DNA of 64,000 nucleotides from Procambarus clarkii (Eukaryota; Arthropoda; Malacostraca; Decapoda; Cambaridae). Where the stretch lies: assembly GCF_040958095.1 (NCBI RefSeq), contig NC_091150.1, forward strand, positions 64,270,004-64,334,003, written 5' to 3'. The position numbers were made by a program, and so were the translations under genes. Positions 35,468 to 44,317 of this stretch are shown in pieces (the first letter of the stretch is position 1; each line of letters starts with the position of its first letter). The notes beneath the pieces were generated by a model. It made no database searches. It saw nothing but the letters and a program-made list of their open reading frames with translations, and had not been told where the DNA came from.

Positions 35468-35832
35468 CGCTTCAGACTTAGGAGCAGGTGCTGTTTTGTT
35501 CCAAGTAGGACCAGATGAGTTAGAACATCCTGTTTATTATTTCTCAGGTAAGTTTGACAAGACACAAATTAATTACTCTGTAGTTGAGAAAGAAGCACTT
35601 TGTTTAATACTGGCAGTGAAGAAATTTGAGACATATTTGTCAGGAAATCAAGTGGTAGTATATACAGACCATAATCCATTGACATTTATTAACTAAGAAG
35701 TGTAAAAACCAGAGAATACTTAGATGGACATTGATTCTGCAAGAATTCAATATTGTAATTCGTCATATTCCTGGGAGGCAAAATGTTATTGCTGATGCCT
35801 TATCCAGAGGATTTCCTGTTGCAGTGCCATAA
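35468..35832 (+). pseudogene. RNase H domain of a Ty3/Gypsy-like LTR retrotransposon, broken
   Basis: The frame reads DASDLGAGAVLFQ, then PVYYFSGKFDKTQINYSVVEKEALCL and VVYTDHNPLTFIN, which is the RT-linked RNase H of Ty3/Gypsy elements. A stop follows at 35694-35696, caused by what looks like a one-base insertion. The C-terminal end continues in the next frame with ILRWTLILQEFN, IPGRQNVIADALSRG and then a stop at 35830-35832. The upstream polymerase is absent, replaced by the G-rich minisatellite. No integrase follows the RNase H. Confidence 0.9.
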
Positions 35833-36021
35833 TATGAAGTGTTCTATACCCATAAGATGTATGTAAATTTTGTATTTTTTTACTGTGTGAAATTTCATTG
35901 CTTTGTACTTTGATTTTAGTTGAAGTATTTTCATGTTTTATTTTCATGTTATATTACATGTTATATTTCATGCAGTGAAAAAAAAAATGAAATCAACCTT
36001 CAGTTAATTTCATTTTTTCTT

Positions 36022-36036
36022 AGGGGACGGGAGGGA
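36022..36036 (+). promoter_or_regulatory. Polypurine tract of the Gypsy-like element
   Basis: AGGGGACGGGAGGGA immediately precedes TGTTACG. A purine tract abutting a TG dinucleotide is the standard plus-strand priming site next to a 3' LTR. Confidence 0.8.
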
Positions 36037-36362
36037 TGTTACGAATCTCAATAGGATTCTGACATTACTCTTGATTCTCATATATCTTTTTTATCTTATT
36101 CTATAATTAATTTTGCATCCAGATGATATAAGATTTTGTATATTATATATTATAGCATGCTGTAGTGTGCCTGAGTTGCATTATACTGTATGAGGCTTTT
36201 GGGTTAGATTTCTCAGGTAGTTTCTCCGTGTGGACGGTTGACCATATTCGGATGTGGCCAGTGTGGGAACATTGTTGTCAATTGAGTGTTTATAGTTTTA
36301 CCTTGATTAATTCCCATATTTGGTTGCCGTTATTTTGTATGGAATGTTGTACCAGTGTTTGC
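36037..36362 (+). mobile_element. 3' LTR of the Gypsy-like element, truncated by the assembly gap
   Basis: It starts TGTTACGAATC directly after the polypurine tract and is AT-rich. The end is hidden by the gap at 36363. Only about 200 bp separate it from the RNase H stop codon. Confidence 0.7.
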
Positions 36363-36862
36363 NNNNNNNNNNNNNNNNNNNNNNNNNNNNNNNNNNNNNN
36401 NNNNNNNNNNNNNNNNNNNNNNNNNNNNNNNNNNNNNNNNNNNNNNNNNNNNNNNNNNNNNNNNNNNNNNNNNNNNNNNNNNNNNNNNNNNNNNNNNNNN
36501 NNNNNNNNNNNNNNNNNNNNNNNNNNNNNNNNNNNNNNNNNNNNNNNNNNNNNNNNNNNNNNNNNNNNNNNNNNNNNNNNNNNNNNNNNNNNNNNNNNNN
36601 NNNNNNNNNNNNNNNNNNNNNNNNNNNNNNNNNNNNNNNNNNNNNNNNNNNNNNNNNNNNNNNNNNNNNNNNNNNNNNNNNNNNNNNNNNNNNNNNNNNN
36701 NNNNNNNNNNNNNNNNNNNNNNNNNNNNNNNNNNNNNNNNNNNNNNNNNNNNNNNNNNNNNNNNNNNNNNNNNNNNNNNNNNNNNNNNNNNNNNNNNNNN
36801 NNNNNNNNNNNNNNNNNNNNNNNNNNNNNNNNNNNNNNNNNNNNNNNNNNNNNNNNNNNNNN
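36363..36862. other. Assembly gap of exactly 500 N
   Basis: Five hundred consecutive N, a round placeholder. The true distance is unknown. Frames running through it are meaningless. Confidence 0.99.
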
Positions 36863-36957
36863 CTTTGTTAATCTCTCTTCATATGACAGGTTTCTAATTT
36901 GGGGAATTAACTTTGTCATCCTACGCTGAGCACGTTCAAGTGAATTTATATCCATTT
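36863..36957 (-). mobile_element. LINE ORF2 C-terminal scrap cut by the gap
   Basis: The minus strand reads MDINSLERAQRRMTKLIPQI and NLSYEERL before entering the gap. This is the same conserved post-RT region as at 6446-6859 but from another family member. Confidence 0.75.
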
Positions 36958-37099
36958 CATAGTATGGATATAATTATAATTTATAGTATGAATAAATCAA
37001 TATAATTCATTCCTTTATTCTTAATTACATTATGAATCAGTTATTCACTCAATTAATATAACAGGTTCATAACACATTCATCAACATAGACCCCAACCC

Positions 37100-38310
37100 A
37101 CACTCTAAATAATGTTTAAAATAACGAATGGAAAAAGTCTACTCATGGATGTCAACCAACAAACTCACACTAAACATAAGAAAGATCTTCTACGTCTTAT
37201 TTAGAAGCAAATCAAAGGCAATTCAGCTTCAGATAGACAATGTTAACATCAGCAATAAAAATGATGGAAAGTTCCTTGGCCTATACCTTGACAAGAGACT
37301 CGACTTCAGCACCCACATTCAACACATAACCAAAAAGTCTCAAAAACGGTCCGTATGCTTTTCAAAATCAGATATTATGTTCCAATCTCTGCTCTCCTCT
37401 CATACTATGCGCTAATCTATCCCTATCTTACATACTGCATCTGTGCATGGGGGTTCAATCACTGCAAACTACCTCAAGCCCATCAGAACAATTACAAACT
37501 GTTTTCAGAAAACACACAGCCCCCTCTGTTTAAATCCCTAAACATGCTAAACATAAACTCACTCCACACATTCTCTTGTGACATTTACACGTACAAAACC
37601 TTGTTCCTAAATGCTAATCCTGATCTGAGACAGATGTAATCTCTTCCTTGACAGATGTACAAGTAGAACCTATAATCATAGATTATAGGTTCTATTATAG
37701 GTAATAGAACCTATAATCACCACACCAGAAATAAATATCTCTTTGATATCCCCAGAGTGAAAATAAATTTGTGCAAACACTATGCAAATAAAGAGACCTA
37801 GTCTATGGACCTCACTCCCTAGCCTAAAAAGCTGTCCAACCTATGCCTTATTCAAAAATAAAACCAAAATGTACCTAATTTCATCCTCATAATTTTGGTC
37901 TTCAAACTCTCGCTGTATCATGTGCTACCCACTCCCCAAATATGTGCCTAAGGCATGCAACTTCACCATTGCAGTCACTGCTATCAACTTATATCCTGGT
38001 TGTTATGTTGGACGCATATCTTACTACAATGTACCTATTAACAATCTTCAAATTTTGCTACAATGTACGTATTAATTTTCCTCAAATTTTCTTACAATGT
38101 ACCTGTTAATATTCTTAAAAATTTGCTACAAATCACCTACTTAAAATTATCTGTAAGATTAAGGACCTGTCCGAAACGCTATGCATGTTAGTGGCTTTAC
38201 AAGAATGTAAAAACATCAATGCTATGTACTCTCATAAACTCAATGTACCTTCTTGTATATATATATATATATAATTAAATAAATAAATAACTAAATAAAT
38301 AAATAAGTTT
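37100..38310 (+). mobile_element. 5'-truncated LINE fragment with AT-rich tail
   Basis: The coding remnant (about 37128-37639, one frameshift near 37340-37360) reads WMSTNKLTLN, GKFLGLYLDKRLDFSTHI and then FKIRYYVPISALLS and YALIYPYLTYCICAWG. This is the region following the polymerase catalytic motif. It is followed by about 600 bp of 3' untranslated sequence ending in (TA)n and (AAAT)n at 38258-38310, which probably marks the tail. Within it, 37665-37693 is a perfect 13-bp inverted repeat (AGAACCTATAATC) with a further direct copy at about 37705. Confidence 0.82.
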
Positions 38311-38311
38311 G

Positions 38312-38800
38312 TTAGCTGTTAGCCAAAGATAGACTTTTATGGGTTCAGTATTCACTATGTCATTCACAGTAAGAGGGTGGAACTGGAGAAAATGAAGGTA
38401 GTGTAATCAGCAGACAGAGTTGGCTTGTGGTGTTGAGAGGCATTAGGAAGGTTATTGATGTAAATGAGAGAGGAGAGGACCAGGTACACTGCCCTGTGGA
38501 ACACCAATGTTAGTTAGTACGGTGGGAGAAGTAGCGTCAGTCACAGAGACATACTGGAACCTGTCACTAAGGTAAGACTATATGGACTATGGTGACTATG
38601 GCGTCACCTCTGACTCCACGGTGTTCCAGTGTAATAAAAAAGGTTATTGTGGTTAGCGGTGTCAGAAGCCTTCCGAAAATCAACAAATAAACCTACAGGG
38701 TTTATTTGCTGACTTGAACTTTCGTCAAGCGCTGCATGTAATAAGTTAATCATACTAAACAGTGCATCTTTGTTGCTTTTATGGGAGTCTAAACCAATTT
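38312..38800 (-). mobile_element. LINE reverse transcriptase palm remnant, tail-on to the preceding LINE
   Basis: On the minus strand the sequence decodes, in shifting frames, as GLFVDFRKASDTANHNNLF, then GVPQGSVPGPLL and SADYTTFIFSS. This is a palm domain whose catalytic motif has degraded from a YADD-type box. The reading ends at VYLWLTANK, the position equivalent to the start of the preceding plus-strand fragment, so the two cover complementary parts of one family in opposite orientation. Confidence 0.75.
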
Positions 38801-38828
38801 TGGCAAGTGCTAAGTATATTATATCTTG

Positions 38829-38908
38829 CTAGATAGGAGAAGAGTTTTATAGGAATAGAGCTAGATAGGAGAAGAGCTTTATAGGAGTAGAGCTAGATAG
38901 GAGTAGGG
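38829..38908. repeat. Short tandem duplication, ~32-bp unit
   Basis: The unit CTAGATAGGAGAAGAG plus CTTTATAGGAGTAGAG occurs about two and a half times with small differences. Confidence 0.8.
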
Positions 38909-39061
38909 ATAACTCTTCCATTTTTTTAGAAATCAGGGAAGGTTCAGAGTTCAACTGGTTTGCTGTAGAGCAATGTAATGGCCGGAGGTAAACTTCTTGA
39001 GGCTTTTATGTGGTGTACCATTATGGTTTACACTATATTCAATGTATTCTCTTTTGAACAG

Positions 39062-39221
39062 GTAGAAGGCTGTATGATGAAGCCAGAGGAGGTTCTAACA
39101 TATGAGTGCCTGACCTCTTGTCCACCGCATGTCTACACCACTGTCAAAGACTTCCTCATAGAGCAAAAATTACCTCTTGCTTCTGTGCCTAGAACTATCC
39201 TCACCTCACTTGATTCAGTTG
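39062..39221 (+). CDS. SACS: Sacsin-like gene, first visible exon
   Basis: The 160-bp exon lies between the acceptor TTCTCTTTTGAACAG and the donor TTG|GTAAGT. It encodes 53 residues starting VEGCMMKPEEVLTYEC and ending TILTSLDSVG, leaving one base that completes a Glu codon with the next exon. Alone it is weakly diagnostic. The assignment rests on exact phase continuity with the two later exons and on its position in the C-terminal part of the first sacsin repeat. It starts in phase 0, so earlier exons (ubiquitin-like domain, first ATPase) should lie upstream. I found none in 1-39061, so they may be in the gap or outside the window. Confidence 0.75.
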
Positions 39222-39523
39222 GTAAGTTGCCTAATTATATTTTTATATGTTAATTTTAGATAAAAAATTATGGTATCACACACTAATGGGCAGCAAACAG
39301 CTACAAATTAAAATACATGTATTTCTGGAGAATCTTAAATTTTAAGTCTTTAAAATCACAAATCATAAGTATCACTTTAGGATAAACAGAACTGTCCTTC
39401 AAAATAACACAACATGTTTAGTTTTAATGAGAGAATCCAAGGCTAATTAAGCTACAAAATATATAACTATCTGTACCCGGCCACGCGTTGCTGTGGCTCA
39501 GCAACGCGTGTGCGTTACTGAGC

Positions 39524-39842
39524 CACAGCAACCTTCCCTGTCCCCCAGTCCTCCCCACCATTCCCCCCTCACCTCCCCTCGTCCTCCCAACCATTCTCCT
39601 CTTCCCCGTCCCCTCCTCCTCCCCACCATTCCCCCCATCCTCCATCTCTTTGCCCTCCCCACCATCTCCCACTCCCCCGTCCCCTCGTCCACCCAACCAT
39701 CCCCCCCCCCATTCCCCTAAGTCCTCCCCCACCATCTCCCACTCCCCTTGTCCTCCCTACCATTCTCCATTCCCATGTCCCCACCATCACCAACTCCCCC
39801 ATCCTCCTCCTCCTCCTCCCCACCATTCCCCACTCCCTCGCC
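39524..39842. repeat. C-rich polypyrimidine stretch (CCTCCCCACCATTCCCC-like)
   Basis: About 320 bp composed almost entirely of C and T with repeated CTCCCCACCATTCCC and CCCGTCCCCTCGTCC elements. It lies inside the second Helitron near its 3' end. The opposite strand is G-rich. Confidence 0.9.
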
Positions 39843-40286
39843 CGATTCATTCCCAAATGATCTCATGTTCCCATCTGAAAATTGGAAACATAAAATTATC
39901 TGTATTCCCATCACTGAAATATAAGAAAAAGATTTAAAAACTAAATGAAAAACAATGACAAATTATAAAAAAATAAACCACACTCACAAAATGAGCGGTA
40001 TGTGTTGGGATCGAACTGTCGACAACCCAACACATTTAATTTAGGTTTATTCTGAGTGTTTATCTTATGTTTCGTTGTACTATAACGGGGTACGTTAATC
40101 TGATCAGGTGTCAGCCTCAGCCGGACCTGTTGTCAGGTGCGACACACTTTGTGCTGAGGGTCTGACAAAGGACAAGAAAATAAGATTGTATAAACTTCAT
40201 CATGGATATATTCAGATATATCTCGATCCACATTTTATTACAATATATTACATGTATATATGTTAAGGCATTGTACATAAGTACAG

Positions 40287-40333
<47 letters not shown>

Positions 40334-40335
40334 GT

Positions 40336-40695
40336 CGTACCTAGTAGCCGGAACGCACTTCTCAGCCTACTATGCAAGGCCCGATTTGCCTAATAAGCCA
40401 AGTTTTCATGAATTAATTGTTTTTCGACTACCTAACCTAACCTAACTTTTTCGGCCACCTAACCTATAAAGATAGGTTAGGTTAGGTTAGGTAGGGTTGG
40501 TTAGGTTCGGTCATATATCTACGTTAATTTTAACTCCAATAAAAAAAAATTGACCTCATACATAATGAAATGGGTAGCTTTATCATTTCATAAGAAAAAA
40601 TTAGAGAAAATATATTAATTCATGAAAACTTGGCTTATTAGGCAAAAAGGGCCTTGTATAGTAGGCTGAGAAGTGCATTCTGGCTACTAGGTACG
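40336..40695. mobile_element. 360-bp terminal-inverted-repeat element (MITE-like) inserted in (AT)n
   Basis: The termini at 40336-40417 and 40614-40695 are inverted repeats of about 82 bp (CGTACCTAGTAGCC, then CACTTCTCAGCCTACTAT and GCCTAATAAGCCAAGTTTTC) with about five mismatches. (AT)n flanks it on both sides (40290-40333 and 40696-40728), consistent with insertion into TA. The centre contains opposed telomere-like tracts, (CCTAA)3 at 40431-40446 and (TTAGG)4 at 40472-40492, so even the middle can fold. No transposase is present. Confidence 0.88.
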
Positions 40696-40726
<31 letters not shown>

Positions 40727-40728
40727 AG

Positions 40729-41219
40729 ACAGAGACTGCGACCATGAAATGGTCGTCTCCTGTCCGATTGGTCTTCCCACTTATAGATCATCCACTTGTC
40801 CGTAATTAGGACCACTATTCGGACACTGTGTGTTACCTCAACGCCTCTAACTATCAATGACGGTGCTTCCACGACCTCAGACACGTTTACCATGCCGCTA
40901 GGTCCTCACGTCCGTTTCCTTTGGTGAGGGTGGAGCATACTGGAACAGTTTGGGTCAGTTGGTCAAACATCCGAAAGCGACGACAGCATGTTGACTGAAT
41001 GAAGGGGAGTAGATGTCTGTTTTTCCACATGCTCCGGCCAGCACTCGTTACCTCGCCGGTGGTTCTGATTGGCTAACAGAAATTCCCGCCACCGGACGAG
41101 TCATACCGTGCTGACAGTTAACGACCTCCATGATCGTTAACTTCGTTCTTCCTGTAATAATGAACGTATTTCTATTAAATAACCGTGCCTTTATGCGATG
41201 AAATAACACGATACGATAT
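40729..41219. other. Unassigned segment inside Helitron 2
   Basis: A higher-GC segment with no ORF that I recognise. It contains GATTGGCTAAC (an inverted CCAAT-like box) near 41068 and the hairpin GTTAACGA...TCGTTAAC near 41120. It could be the remains of an LTR or a promoter captured by the Helitron. The evidence is weak. Confidence 0.3.
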
Positions 41220-41745
41220 ATCGTAACATATGGTAAACAACACAGCTCAATTCCAACACAATGTCACTCAAAATAATTAAATCAAAATGAAATAAATCGA
41301 AATCTATGAAATTCAATTTATCAATGAAATCGGAAACCTTAAAAATGGAATCGTAACCATATTTACTATAGCATATCTTGCTCTTACATGCAACAGATGG
41401 CGCTGTTTAAAAAAAAACTAGTTTTTTCCTGTCACAGGTTAATCATGTTCATAGTACTTATATGAAAACATGCGCCTATTCGAGTGCAAAGCTGTGTGAA
41501 ACTTTCAAAGCAATCGGTGATGAACTTTCGGAGATTAGCGATTTTGAACAAATGAACATTTACATTTTTATTTATATAGATTTCAGTTAGTAATTGATTG
41601 TATATTTGGACTTCGTTTAATTTCTCTTGAGCAGTTGACATCAATTATGTGCTGCTCATATGCAAGACAAAATATTTTTCTCAAAATACTCATGAATTCT
41701 TTCACAGCTTCAGAGTTTGTCTAAATTCTTGTTTATTATTATTGG

Positions 41746-44031
41746 GAGCACAGCATAGAGACGACACATGAGTGGGCTGATGGAGCACAGCATAGAGACG
41801 ACACATGAGTGGGCTGATGGAGCACAGCATAGAGACGACACATGAGTGGGCTGATGGAGCACAGCATAGAGACGACACATGAGTGGGCTGATGGAGCACC
41901 GCATAGAGACGACACATGAGTTGGGCTGATGGAGCACAGCATAGAGACGACACGTGAGTGGGCTGATGGAGCACAGCATAGAGACGACACATGAGTGGGC
42001 TGATGGAGCACAGCATAGAGACGACACATGAGTGGCTGAGCACAGCATAGAGACGACACGTGAGTGGGCTGATGAGCACAGCATAGAGACGACACATGAG
42101 TGGGCTGATGGAGCACAGCATAGAGACGACACATGAGTGGGCTGATGGAGCACAGCATAGAGACGACACATGAGTGGGCTGATGGAGCACAGCATAGAGA
42201 CGACACATGAGTGGGCTGATGGAGCACAGCATAGAGACGACACATGAGTGGGCTGATGGAGCACAGCATAGAGACGACACGTGAGTGGGCTGATGGAGCA
42301 CAGCATAGAGACGACACATGAGTGGGCTGATGGAGCACAGCATAGAGACGACACATGAGTGGGCTGATGGAGCACAGCATAGAGACGACACATGAGTGGG
42401 CTGATGGAGCACAGCATAGAGACGACACATGAGTGGGCTGATGGAGCACAGCATAGAGACGACACATGAGTGGGCTGATGGAGCACAGCATAGAGACGAC
42501 ACATGAGTGGCTGATGGAGCACAGCATAGAGACGACACATGAGTGGGCTGAGCACAGCATAGAGACGACACGTGAGTGGGCTGATGAGCACAGCATAGAG
42601 ACGACACATGAGTGGGCTGATGGAGCACAGCATAGAGACGACACGTGAGTGGGCTGATGGAGCACAGCATAGAGACGACACGTGAGTGGGCTGATGGAGC
42701 ACAGCATAGAGGACGACACGTGAGTGGGCTGATGGAGCACAGCATAGAGACGACACATGAGTGGGCTGATGGAGCACAGCATAGAGACGACACATGAGTG
42801 GGCTGATGGAGCACAGCATAGAGACGACACATGAGTGGGCTGATGGAGCACAGCATAGAGACGACACATGAGTGGGCTGATGGAGCACAGCATAGAGACG
42901 ACACATGAGTGGGCTGATGGAGCACAGCATAGAGACGACACATGAGTGGGCTGAGCACAGCATAGAGACGACACGGAGTGGGCTGATGAGCACAGCATAG
43001 AGACGACACATGAGTGGGCTGATGGAGCACAGCATAGAGACGACACGTGAGTGGGCTGATGGAGCACAGCATAGAGACGACACGTGAGTGGGCTGATGGA
43101 GCACAGCATAGAGACGACACGTGAGTGGGCTGATGGAGCACAGCATAGAGACGACACATGAGTGGGCTGATGGAGCACAGCATAGAGACGACACATGAGT
43201 GGGCTGATGGAGCACAGCATAGAGACGACACATGAGTGGGCTGATGGAGCACAGCATAGAGACGACACATGAGTGGGCTGATGGAGCACAGCATAGAGAC
43301 GACACATGAGTGGGCTGATGGAGCACAGCATAGAGATGACACATGAGTGGGCTGATGGAGCACAGCATAGAGACGACACATGAGTGGGCTGAGCACAGCA
43401 TAGAGACGACACGTGAGTGGGCTGATGAGCACAGCATAGAGACGACACATGAGTGGGCTGAGCACAGCATAGAGACGACACATGAGTGGGCTGATGGAGC
43501 ACAGCATAGAGACGACACATGAGTGGGCTGATGGAGCACAGCATAGAGACGACACATGAGTGGGCTGAGCACAGCATAGAGACGACACGTGAGTGGGCTG
43601 ATGAGCACAGCATAGAGACGACACATGAGTGGGCTGAGCACAGCATAGAGACGACACGTGAGTGGGCTGATGAGCACAGCATAGAGACGACACATGAGTG
43701 GGCTGAGCACAGCATAGAGACGACACGTGAGTGGGCTGATGGAGCACAGCATAGAGACGACACGTGAGTGGGCTGATGGAGCACAGCATAGAGACGACAC
43801 GTGAGTGGGCTGATGGAGCACAGCATAGAGACGACACGTGAGTGGGCTGATGGAGCACAGCATAGAGACGACACGTGAGTGGGCTGATGGAGCACAGCAT
43901 AGAGACGACACGTGAGTGGGCTGATGGAGCACAGCATAGAGATGACACATGAGTGGCTGATGGAGCACAGCATAGAGACGACACATGAGTGGGCTGAGCA
44001 CAGCATAGAGACGACACATGAGTGGGCTGAT
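41746..44031. repeat. 2.3-kb minisatellite of a ~37-bp unit, about 62 copies, in sacsin intron A
   Basis: The unit is GAGCACAGCATAGAGACGAC followed by ACATGAGTGGGCTGATG. Variants are ACGTGAG for ACATGAG and units shortened by 1-5 bp after GGGCT (GATGAGC or GAGC instead of GATGGAGC). The minus strand is stop-free in all three frames, giving three overlapping frames of 770-790 codons that are pure repeat artefacts (for example CRLYAVLHQPTHVSSLCCAP). Confidence 0.97.
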
Positions 44032-44317
44032 GAATAAAAGGGGCACACGAGTAGGCTTGAATCTAAAGATTTCTTTAGATTCAATTTCTTCTTCAATTCA
44101 TCAACTATATCTGATCTCATATGGTGTTAAGAGCTTCCCCATTAACTAATTTCTGTATTATCCATATTATCCCCAAAATGCCTTGCATATTTTGGGCAGA
44201 CAATGCACTTGTCTTACCTATGAATCCTCCACTGTTGTATCTAATGTATGTTTCGACTTTTGCTTAAGTAAGCATTATTATTTTATTATAAAGAGACACA
44301 TGAGTAGGTTTGAAAAT
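44032..44317. other. Spacer between two intronic minisatellites
   Basis: Non-coding. The two edges carry near-identical tags, CACACGAGTAGGCTTGAA at about 44045 and CACATGAGTAGGTTTGAA at about 44296. These resemble the cores of the arrays on either side. Confidence 0.6.

Larger units (their letters stand above)
39467..41580 (-). mobile_element. Second Helitron copy, about 2.1 kb, with nested insertions
   Basis: On the minus strand it begins TCTATATAAATAAAAATG at 41580 after A, and ends at 39467 in ATAG before T, a one-base change from CTAG. The subterminal hairpin GCCACAGCAACGCGTGGC is intact. The first ~360 bp aligns with the 5' end of the Helitron at 8897-11408 (shared GAACATTTACATTTTTATTT versus GAACATTTCCATTTTTATTT). 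The interior is not helicase; it holds the C-rich stretch, an inverted-repeat element in (AT)n, and a 500-bp segment of unknown origin (40730-41225). Confidence 0.85.

Noticed and set aside
36165-36955. Open frames across 36363-36862
   Set aside because: They consist of the N gap.
39417-39937. Pro/Ser-rich plus-strand and Gly/Glu-rich minus-strand frames
   Set aside because: Low-complexity translation of the C-rich tract.
41702-44120. Three overlapping minus-strand frames of 770-790 codons
   Set aside because: All three frames of the same strand are open because the 37-bp unit is stop-free. This is not a protein gene.
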